Shown in pieces: positions 1-5,763 of a stretch of 10,995 nt of DNA. The translations under genes and the position numbers were made by a program. Under the pieces are notes generated by a model. The model made no database searches. It was not told where the DNA came from and saw only the letters and a program-made list of their open reading frames with translations. The first letter of the stretch is position 1, and every line of letters starts with the position of its first letter. Location of the stretch: contig JBBSCO010000078.1 of the NCBI GenBank assembly GCA_038250235.1, positions 1-10,995 on the forward strand. The letters run 5' to 3'. Source of the stretch: JAAUTS01 sp038250235. Lineage in GTDB: Bacteria > Verrucomicrobiota > Verrucomicrobiia > Methylacidiphilales > JAAUTS01.

Positions 1-156
1 AGGCACAGATTTTAGCCTAAGGTATTTCCTTGCCGTTGGCAAGTCGCCCGGCATGAGCTGGAGAATCTGACGGAAGTCTAAGAAGCTTTGCAAGAAGTTC
101 TGTCCCTGCGGAGGTCAGAATTGCAGAGTTTCGCGGGCAACTCTAAACCTTAAACC

Positions 157-185
157 GAAAATCGAAGATCCGCCGCGGCGGACCC
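157..185 (+). repeat. Dispersed GAAAATCGAAGATCCGCCG repeat, copy 1
   Basis: The core GAAAATCGAAGATCCGCCG is followed by CGGCGGACCC. A second copy in the same orientation starts at 368 and differs at one base of the shared core region plus a small indel. A third, more diverged copy lies on the minus strand at 6338-6356 inside the leader of cassette gene B. The spread to unrelated places points to a dispersed repeat family. Confidence 0.7.
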
Positions 186-218
186 AAAACCCAAAACCCA
201 AACCCTCCCCCAACCCCC

Positions 219-282
219 CCATCGCGTGACAAGCACGCTCCTACAAAAAGATTCCCGTAGGAGCGACCTTGCGTCGCGATGG
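219..282. repeat. REPIN-like pair of inverted REP elements (GTAG type)
   Basis: The arm ATCGCGTGACAAGCACGCTC plus CTAC (221-244) is the inverted partner of GTAGGAGCGACCTTGCGTCG plus CGAT (257-280), with a 12-base spacer. Counting the flanking CC/GG pair, 21 of 26 positions pair. The outermost bases and the GTAGGAGCG core pair perfectly. A GTAG start, an imperfect palindrome and head-to-head pairing are features of REP/REPIN elements that are mobilised by REP-associated tyrosine transposases in other bacteria. A related half site lies at 10501-10521. No complete transposase gene is in the window. Confidence 0.65.
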
Positions 283-367
283 CCCCATCTTTTACTCCAA
301 CCATATCAGAATGGTGAACGCTCCAACCCGCCCTCTCGCCGACAGGTCAAAGCCCCGACCGCCAACT

Positions 368-394
368 GAAAATCGAAGATCCGCCGCGACGGAC
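368..394 (+). repeat. Dispersed GAAAATCGAAGATCCGCCG repeat, copy 2
   Basis: This is the direct repeat of the copy at 157, offset by 211 bases and followed by CGACGGACC and an A-rich tract. It sits in the same non-coding stretch and has no ORF of its own. Confidence 0.7.
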
Positions 395-508
395 CAAAAA
401 CCCTCTTCAACCAGCCTGCTCAAAGGTATTTCCCGTAAAGAGTCTCTCTTTATTTACCTCTCCATTTCGCGTTATTTCGCGATTTTCGCGGGCAACCGGT
501 GGGAAGAT

Positions 509-1345
509 TCAGGATTTGGGCGCATCAGGAAAACTCCTGAAAGTAGGACGATCATAGCGATCGTAGAACAGGATCAGGCTGACGCTGCGTGTATTTTCAG
601 GCTCTATTTCGATATATTGTTTAAGTGGGAATCCCTTATCGTTTTTATAGCGTGCTTCCAGGCTGGTGCGGCGGGCGGTAGGATTGGCTTTGTTGACCCA
701 TTGACCCGGGGAAAGTTGAGCAAAAACAGTTTCGGCAACGCCAGCCTTGATTTCCACGACACTGGCATCGGCCAAATCGGTCATATTGATGGCGCGATAG
801 GTAAAGCCCTCCATTGGCAGTTCGGAATCTTTGAGAAGAGATGTTTTCAGGCGACCCTGATCATCTTCGATAACGAGAGTGAGGTAGTCTTTGTCTGCCA
901 GATCGATGACGAGGTTTTCCGTTCCGGCCTTGGGAGAAAGGTTGGGGTTGACCGGTTTTTCACCATCAAAAGTGGCGGCAGGATCCGAGACGATGAAGAA
1001 GCGGTATTTGCCGGGTTCGAGGTCAACGTAGTTTCCAACAGTTCCATAAGGAATGGCCCGGGAAAGCCAGGCGACTTCTGTTTCTGCTGCGGCTTTTTGT
1101 GATTTGGCAAAAACTCCGAGAGCTTCCTTGGTGCTACGTCCGGAAAAATTCCAGACGCGCAGGTGGGCTTTTTTTCCTTTTGAAGCGTCTTCCGGCTCGA
1201 TGGTGGGTTCTCCCGGAGTTCCGGGTTCAATCTGGGCAGGAACTTTCCCCGTGCCTGGTTCAGGACGGGGCTGGGCCCATGCCTGGTGCACAGTCATCAG
1301 ACCTAGAAAAAATAAATAATAAATTTTAATCCTGTTGATTGGCAT
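509..1345 (-). CDS. Secreted protein of unknown function following cassette A
   Basis: A 278-residue protein that I do not recognise. It begins with a clear Sec signal peptide: basic residues (INRIK), a hydrophobic core (YYLFFLGLM) and a likely signal peptidase I site after AWA, about residue 24. A Pro/Glu-rich linker (about 25-50) follows, then a probably beta-rich domain with segments such as LRVWNFSG, YVDLEPGKYRFFIVSD and YIEIEPENTRSVSLILFYD. I chose the ATG at 1345 because it places the signal peptide at the N-terminus. An ATG at 1390 would add 15 residues in front of it. The chosen start lies inside the last codons of cassette A (20-nt overlap), so translation is probably coupled. Position after the four pilin-like genes suggests an exported partner or substrate of that system; this is inference. 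No terminator is obvious downstream. Confidence 0.8.
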   Translation of the reverse strand: MPINRIKIYYLFFLGLMTVHQAWAQPRPEPGTGKVPAQIEPGTPGEPTIEPEDASKGKKAHLRVWNFSGRSTKEALGVFAKSQKAAAETEVAWLSRAIPYGTVGNYVDLEPGKYRFFIVSDPAATFDGEKPVNPNLSPKAGTENLVIDLADKDYLTLVIEDDQGRLKTSLLKDSELPMEGFTYRAINMTDLADASVVEIKAGVAETVFAQLSPGQWVNKANPTARRTSLEARYKNDKGFPLKQYIEIEPENTRSVSLILFYDRYDRPTFRSFPDAPKS

Positions 1346-4300
1346 AGATTTGAACCTGATAGTCTGTGGGGACCGCCAGCGGATTGTCACTGATGACTGG
1401 TGTGATGGTGAAAGAAGCTTTTTTTCTGGAGCTGGAGAGCCGGGTGATTTTTCCGGCGGGTGACTGTTGAACAGCCTGTCCCATGCAATAAACAGTAAAG
1501 GAAGAACTGCGCGTGGTGGTCAATTCCACGATCCTGCGGAATATTTCTTCGCGGCTGCGATCCATTGATGTGGAAGACGGGGCCAGGCCGGCTGTATTGG
1601 CAGATCCGGCGCCACTGAAAAAAGCCAGTTGTGAGAGTTCCCCGCGTTCCATCATCGGACCGTTTGTTCTTAAATAGGCCTCCAATTGGGTGACCAGGTT
1701 GTCCACCTCATCCGTGGTAACGGCGGGGTTGTCGAGAAGGCTGTTTCCTGCGCGGGCAAGATCTCCTTCCGGTGCGTTGGCAAACAAGAAGCTCCTAAGC
1801 AGGGCGCGGAAGGCCACGCCTTTATCGCGCATGACCCCATTGATGTTGAGTTTTCCCCGCTGCGTGGCGGGTGAAAGCGCGTTGGCAGCGGGCCCGGTCG
1901 AAAAAATATCGAGGAGTCGCCAAGAGGCGTTGAACCAGCCTACGGAAGTGGGGGTGGCAACGGAGAATCGGGCACCTGAGACAAGATCGTCCTGTTGGCC
2001 GATCTTAAGGGTTCTTCCGCCGCCGCGGGCGCTTCTGATGGTGGCGGCGGGCTCGACAGAGAATTTGCGATGCGGATCAAAGATATTTCCAAGTTCCCCA
2101 ATGCTGTCCATTACACCATCTTTGATCCATGCGTAGGCATTGGAGGCATTGTTCGTCAGGGGTATCTGGTAATCAGGCCAGTTACCGGGATTGATAAACG
2201 AGTTGGAGGGAATGCCGAAACTGGAAGTTCCAGGAACCGTGATGGTGCCGGTTCCTCCTCCCGTGATGCTGGAAAAAAAGCGTGCCTGATCGCTTCCCCA
2301 AGCTGCGTTGGAGCCGGCATTCAGGGCCAAAGGTTCGCTCAGGCTGCGGGAATCCCCGGAACGGCTGATGTTATCGTTCCCACGAAGATTGGTGGCAAAA
2401 ATAAAGCGGGTCTGATTGTTGGTATCAGTGCTGCGTGTCATACTGAAATCGGCGGTTAAGGCAAGGAAAGGATGGGCACCCAGCACGCCCTGGGGTGTAC
2501 TCAAAATCATTTCTGACTGGTAGTCCGTTGAGGCACTTGTACGGCCGTTAAGTTGGGTTCCATATCTAGTGGGACTGCTGCCCACGGTTTCATTCGCCAA
2601 AAAAGGACCAAAGGAACGGGCGGATGAAGGAACAGTGATGCGGACAACATTGGAACTGAGGATGAACCCGGGAGGATCATTGGTTGCGGCAGTTCCGGGG
2701 CAAGTGGTGATCACGACAGCCTGGCCGGCAGGGAAGACCGTTCCTGCCAGATTCAGAGTCATATCCGGTAGGGTAATGGGCCCGGAAGCGGTGTTGTTGT
2801 TGAACGTCGGCAGGTTATAAATTTTTAATTCTGTGCCTGCCGGAGCGATAAAATCTTTGGTGCTGGAATTATAAAATTCGAAATAATGATCCAGGGTGAA
2901 ACTGATGCGGCGCCGATTCGCGGGCTGTCCGGTTGCATTTGCCACAACATCATATTGGGTTTGGACGCCTCTCCAGGCATGCTCCTGCAGCGAGGGAACA
3001 GATTCCTTGCCGATGGCGACAGGCTCTTCACCGCTTCTCCAGGAAAAGTTCGGACGTGTTCCATAAAGCAGCGTGCCGGTGTAATCAATAAAGGTGGGCA
3101 GGTTGTCGCTGTCAATGTAGTCGCGGATATTGGCGGCAAGTCGGAGCAGATACGTCATTTCATGATTGTCCTTCAATGTGGCAAATGTTGTGGGCAGAGC
3201 AGGGCTTGTATAAAAACGTTTTCCGAAATTCCTCAGCAATGCCGGTTCCTCTGCTTTGTCCAGCAGGAGGCCGGTATGCGTAGCGTTGTTCAGGCCGCTG
3301 AACACATGCTTTCCGGAAATGGCAAAAACAATATCATCCAGATCAGCAGCAATGACACTGGCGGCATTGAGTGTTGTCGGCGTGACATTCGTGACCAAGT
3401 GATTGAGGTTGATCCGGCGACGACCTGCAGCGGAGAGGTCATTGGAGAGAGAGAAAGAGGTTGCGTGATACTTGACATCACCCCGGATATCGGCGGATCC
3501 GTCGGGATAGGCAAAGCGATTGATGAGCCCGGAGTCAAAGGGATAAACCGGAAGAAGATCCCGTGTCTCGATCAAGACTTTATTGAAATTCTCCTGTCCG
3601 GCAGCCAGTGCCTTTTTGGCCACCAAGGGAAGTGCCCCGAGATCAAGGTCAGAGACCGTTTTGGCGACAGGACTGCGGAGGAAAGCTCCTGCGGTTCCGT
3701 TTTTATTGCCGCTGACAGTGAAATCCAGCTTGGCTGTTTCATCTTCAATCCAAAAGGCATACCGGGCAACGATTGGGTTAAAGTCAGCCAGTTTGGGATC
3801 CGGTTGATTGGGCAGGGCTGGATTTTGGAGGATATCGATCCAGTAGGCTTTGGCGGGGGCAGCGGTGAGGACGCCGTTGACGACAGGCGAGCCGATCCAG
3901 CCGCCCACGGTGCCTGGCTTGATGTTTAAATCCACGGAGTCCGATGTTGCAAACGCTGTCGGGGCTGTTTGTGGGGTCTTGGTGGAAAACAGATAGGTAA
4001 AAGTTGGAGGAGTGTTGCCATCTGACGCCCCGTAAAAAACCGGGACGATCTGCGATACACGTTCTTCGTAGCCTATGGCGTGATAAGGATTTTGCGTGAT
4101 GAGATTTTTCAGCCTGATGATGGCATTATCTCTGGCAGCATCAGCCGCAAGATCCGCCCGTGTTTTATTCAGGTAGGAGCGGGCAGTCAGGCGTTCGATC
4201 CGCATGGATTGAAGAAAAGCCACCACCATGATGGTTAATACTGTCAACACCAGCAAAGTGCTTATGATGGCGAAGCCGTTTTTGCCGGGGCGGTGGGGAA

Positions 4301-4721
4301 GGTTTACGGTTTTCTGTTTACTGTTTACGGTTCGCTTAAAGTTGAGGCCGGCATGTTCCGTTTTTCTTAGATAGTTGCTAAGTCCGGCCAACAGTTTCCG
4401 GGCTTTTTCAGCCGATTGATCCCATTCCCGGTGCTGTTCCGCTGAGATGTAATCCTGGTCGACCGCAATGTCTAATTGAGTCATGGTCTCGCCGGTCGCT
4501 CCTTTGGCATAGGAGATAAACTGGATAAATTCCTGCTTTCCTTCGCGCTCACAGCCCTCCGCAAAATTGGAGGTGGTGGATATTGCAGCTCTGCGCATCT
4601 GGTCGCACAAGGCATAATCCGGGGAAATTGATTTGCGACGCGTTAAGGCATAGAGATTCTTGACGAATATCCTGGCCTCCTTGTAGGCATCGAAATCACG
4701 GAATGAAGTAATCGTGCTCAT
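1326..4721 (-). CDS. Verru_Chthon cassette protein A with N-terminal S23 four-helix-bundle fusion
   Basis: A 1131-residue frame made of two unrelated parts. Residues 1-122 form a complete S23-like four-helix-bundle protein (see the separate entry). Residues 130-140 are translated repeat (TVNSKQKTVN). From about residue 147 the cassette A protein proper begins: GKNG|FAIIS, a hydrophobic helix (150-170), then a long exported region of about 960 residues. The helix and the following RLTARSYLNKTRADLAADAA stretch resemble the GspK minor-pseudopilin N-terminus, and like GspK it has no Glu at +5 (Ser instead). Size and place in the D-B-C-A order fit TIGR02600. No ATG, GTG or TTG lies in frame between the repeat and the prepilin motif, so the fused start at 4721 is the best supported one. 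The C-terminus overlaps the next gene by 20 nt. A large pseudopilus tip protein is a reasonable but unproven role. Confidence 0.8.
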   Translation of the reverse strand: MSTITSFRDFDAYKEARIFVKNLYALTRRKSISPDYALCDQMRRAAISTTSNFAEGCEREGKQEFIQFISYAKGATGETMTQLDIAVDQDYISAEQHREWDQSAEKARKLLAGLSNYLRKTEHAGLNFKRTVNSKQKTVNLPHRPGKNGFAIISTLLVLTVLTIMVVAFLQSMRIERLTARSYLNKTRADLAADAARDNAIIRLKNLITQNPYHAIGYEERVSQIVPVFYGASDGNTPPTFTYLFSTKTPQTAPTAFATSDSVDLNIKPGTVGGWIGSPVVNGVLTAAPAKAYWIDILQNPALPNQPDPKLADFNPIVARYAFWIEDETAKLDFTVSGNKNGTAGAFLRSPVAKTVSDLDLGALPLVAKKALAAGQENFNKVLIETRDLLPVYPFDSGLINRFAYPDGSADIRGDVKYHATSFSLSNDLSAAGRRRINLNHLVTNVTPTTLNAASVIAADLDDIVFAISGKHVFSGLNNATHTGLLLDKAEEPALLRNFGKRFYTSPALPTTFATLKDNHEMTYLLRLAANIRDYIDSDNLPTFIDYTGTLLYGTRPNFSWRSGEEPVAIGKESVPSLQEHAWRGVQTQYDVVANATGQPANRRRISFTLDHYFEFYNSSTKDFIAPAGTELKIYNLPTFNNNTASGPITLPDMTLNLAGTVFPAGQAVVITTCPGTAATNDPPGFILSSNVVRITVPSSARSFGPFLANETVGSSPTRYGTQLNGRTSASTDYQSEMILSTPQGVLGAHPFLALTADFSMTRSTDTNNQTRFIFATNLRGNDNISRSGDSRSLSEPLALNAGSNAAWGSDQARFFSSITGGGTGTITVPGTSSFGIPSNSFINPGNWPDYQIPLTNNASNAYAWIKDGVMDSIGELGNIFDPHRKFSVEPAATIRSARGGGRTLKIGQQDDLVSGARFSVATPTSVGWFNASWRLLDIFSTGPAANALSPATQRGKLNINGVMRDKGVAFRALLRSFLFANAPEGDLARAGNSLLDNPAVTTDEVDNLVTQLEAYLRTNGPMMERGELSQLAFFSGAGSANTAGLAPSSTSMDRSREEIFRRIVELTTTRSSSFTVYCMGQAVQQSPAGKITRLSSSRKKASFTITPVISDNPLAVPTDYQVQIYANQQD
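4302..4334 (-). repeat. GTAAAC heptad repeat at the S23/cassette A junction
   Basis: On the coding strand this tract repeats GTAAAC-type units with roughly 7-base spacing and is translated as RTVNSKQKTVN. Similar units occur in the leaders of genes C (5722-5754) and B (6408-6440), where they run in the opposite orientation relative to the gene. It marks the downstream border of the S23 module. Confidence 0.75.
4356..4721 (-). other. S23 / intervening-sequence four-helix-bundle module
   Basis: Residues 1-122 of the fused frame form a full-length member of the S23 family (TIGR02436-type four-helix-bundle protein). Hallmarks are FRDFDAYKEA at the start, AAISTTSNFAEGCEREGKQE at about 45-64, FIQFISYAKGATGE at about 65-78, and the helical TQLDIAVDQDYIS segment. 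Family members were first found inside intervening sequences of 23S rRNA genes in Leptospira and are related in fold to the Avd protein of diversity-generating retroelements. Their general function is unknown. Here the module is bounded by 7-bp-period repeats on both sides and reads through without a stop into cassette A. It looks inserted, and its usual stop codon is missing. Confidence 0.85.
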
Positions 4722-4746
4722 GAACTCTAAACCCCAAACCCCAAAC
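4722..4746 (-). repeat. GTTTGGG telomere-like repeat upstream of the S23 module
   Basis: The whole 25-nt gap between the stop of cassette C and the ATG of the S23 module reads GTTTGGG GTTTGGG GTTTAGA GTTC on the coding strand. The plus-strand form begins AACTCTAAACC after one base, the same word seen at 140-150 in the left intergenic region. It forms the upstream border of the S23 module. I see no normal Shine-Dalgarno sequence in it. Confidence 0.75.
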
Positions 4747-5763
4747 TCATTTCGGCACCGCCACGCGGAGCCGGAACTCCTGCGCGTTTTGTTTGAATAA
4801 AGGACTGTTGCTGTAGCCGGGTGGTAATTTGTGCCAGTCGTCTTGCACGCTCAGTTTTTGGGCGGTTTCCTGGTTCAGCGCAGTCAGGGAAATATCAAAA
4901 AAGGCGGGCTTGGTGTTGAACCTGTTGCCATTGGTTGCGAGCAAGGGTTGATAATTTTCATCCAAGGGCTGAACTTTGAAATTGACCACATTCCGGGCAA
5001 TGACTTCGTCCCGATCCGCTGTTCCCTGAGCCGGTGGAAAAAGAACGGCGTAATCCGGGGTGCCAGATTGCACCGTGGTGAGGAATACTTTCAATCCCGC
5101 GCTCCCGTTTTCCCAGGTATCGTCGCTGCTTTTAAAATAACGCAGGAGACGGTAAGAGCGACGGTTGCCCATGGCGGCACTGTCACGATCATAAACGGGA
5201 TAATACCCCACGGCACAAAGATCGCTTTTTCCACGGGCGCTGTCCTGGGCGTCGAAACTTTGGCTGGAAATGAAAAAAAGAAGATCCCCGTTGGCCGTCG
5301 GGGTGCCACCGGGGCCGGAGTAGATGATGGGGCTGAAAGCGGAAGGATCATCCGACTGAAAAAACGGGATGGAGGCATCGACCAGAAGGCCTTCCAGATC
5401 GCGCTTCAGGAAAAAAAGAGCCGCACGGGCTTCGCGAAAGGCGTCTACTTTTTTCTCACTGTTTTGCCAGGCGCGGGTGGCCTGCTCGAAGAAACCGAAT
5501 AGCAGAACCATCAGGGTGGTCAGGATGGTCATGGAAACGAGTAATTCGACCAGGCTGAAGGCGGGGGCGGAGCGCCGGAACAGTTTTGGGTTAGGGGAGG
5601 GAAGAGGTTTAGGCGGGACGCCTACACCTGGAGGCAAGTCTCCACGGCGACTCTTTAAGATGTTCGCCACGGCAATTCTCCTAGCTGCGCTCTTTAAAAC
5701 TGGGACAAAACTGGTTGCAATAACGGGAAACCGTAAACCGTAAACTGTAAACAGTTTCTTCAT
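4747..5763 (-). CDS. Verru_Chthon cassette protein C, prepilin-like
   Basis: A 338-residue prepilin-like protein, assigned to cassette C (TIGR02599) from its N-terminus and place between B and A. The prepilin motif is APA|FSLVELLVSM, with Glu at +5 and a hydrophobic helix at about 69-92. The residue at -1 is Ala, not the usual Gly. The exported part (about 93-338) has no motif I can name. The start at 5763 overlaps the stop of B as ATGA, which favours translational coupling. The 68-residue leader is far longer than a normal prepilin leader and is built from repeat DNA (5611-5754). An alternative start is GTG at 5670, preceded by AGGAGA at good spacing, giving 307 residues. Likely an inner-membrane pseudopilin-type subunit processed by a prepilin peptidase; no peptidase gene is in the window. 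Confidence 0.8.
   Translation of the reverse strand: MKKLFTVYGLRFPVIATSFVPVLKSAARRIAVANILKSRRGDLPPGVGVPPKPLPSPNPKLFRRSAPAFSLVELLVSMTILTTLMVLLFGFFEQATRAWQNSEKKVDAFREARAALFFLKRDLEGLLVDASIPFFQSDDPSAFSPIIYSGPGGTPTANGDLLFFISSQSFDAQDSARGKSDLCAVGYYPVYDRDSAAMGNRRSYRLLRYFKSSDDTWENGSAGLKVFLTTVQSGTPDYAVLFPPAQGTADRDEVIARNVVNFKVQPLDENYQPLLATNGNRFNTKPAFFDISLTALNQETAQKLSVQDDWHKLPPGYSNSPLFKQNAQEFRLRVAVPK
5611..5670. repeat. Hairpin-rich GGCGGGACGCC repeat segment in leader of cassette C
   Basis: This segment strings together small palindromes: GGCGGGACGCC (5612-5622), GGAGGCAAGTCTCC (5630-5643) and a CGGCGAC/GTTCGCC region. AGGCGGGACGCC at 5611 matches AGGCGGGAAGCC at 10684-10695 at 11 of 12 positions. It is translated as the Pro/Gly-rich part of the C leader (LPPGVGVPPKPLP), which looks like repeat DNA read as protein. 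Confidence 0.5.
5677..5682 (-). promoter_or_regulatory. Strong internal Shine-Dalgarno before an alternative GTG start of cassette C
   Basis: The coding strand reads AGGAGAATTGCCGTG. AGGAGA lies seven to eight bases ahead of the in-frame GTG at 5670. It is the best ribosome binding site I see among the cassette genes, better than the context of the ATG at 5763. It lies within the repeat-derived leader, so the repeat itself may supply the initiation signal. Confidence 0.4.
5687..5754 (-). repeat. 68-nt dispersed element, copy in leader of cassette C
   Basis: On the plus strand it begins GCGCTCTTTAAAACT, has a 20-base variable middle, then AACGGGAAACCGTAAACC and further GTAAAC units. A copy of identical length and layout is at 6373-6440 in the leader of gene B. 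By hand alignment about 51 of 68 bases match, with the ends best conserved. Confidence 0.7.

Larger units (their letters stand above)
1..508. other. Repeat-rich intergenic region, no convincing gene
   Basis: I see no supported gene here. The stretch is a patchwork of dispersed repeats: an AACTCTAAACC-type tract near 140-154, a C-rich tract at 183-220, a REPIN-like inverted pair at 219-282, and two copies of a GAAAATCGAAGATC repeat starting at 157 and 368. The 12-mer TTCGCGGGCAAC occurs at 130-141 and again at 485-496, the second time at the end of a run of short TTTCGCG-type units. A short minus-strand frame beginning with ATG at 54 runs off the left edge, but 18 residues are too few to judge. 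No clear terminator with a T-tract follows the minus-strand operon that ends at 509. Confidence 0.6.

Noticed and set aside
1..54. Minus-strand ATG at 54 running off the left edge (MPGDLPTARKYLRLKSVP), possibly a transposase N-terminus
   Set aside because: The RKYLRLK pattern vaguely recalls Y1-type transposases and would fit the nearby REPs, but 18 residues without a Shine-Dalgarno cannot support a call. The bases to the left would decide.
140..220. TAAACC/CCCAAAA tracts as a telomere or a CRISPR array
   Set aside because: The units are short, irregular and occur in several internal places. There are no regular spacers and no cas genes, and they look like dispersed intergenic repeats.
269..1102. 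Plus-strand 277-codon open frame
   Set aside because: It begins in the REPIN-like repeat and runs antisense to the secreted-protein gene, which has a signal peptide and operon context. Its own translation has no recognisable domain.
2886..3929. Plus-strand 347-codon open frame antisense to cassette A
   Set aside because: Low-order, Cys/Gly/Ile-rich translation without a domain, fully inside the cassette A gene. Best explained as a shadow frame in fairly GC-rich coding DNA.
4302..4746. S23 module as the Avd part of a diversity-generating retroelement
   Set aside because: No reverse transcriptase, template repeat or variable repeat is visible. The fold relation alone is not enough.
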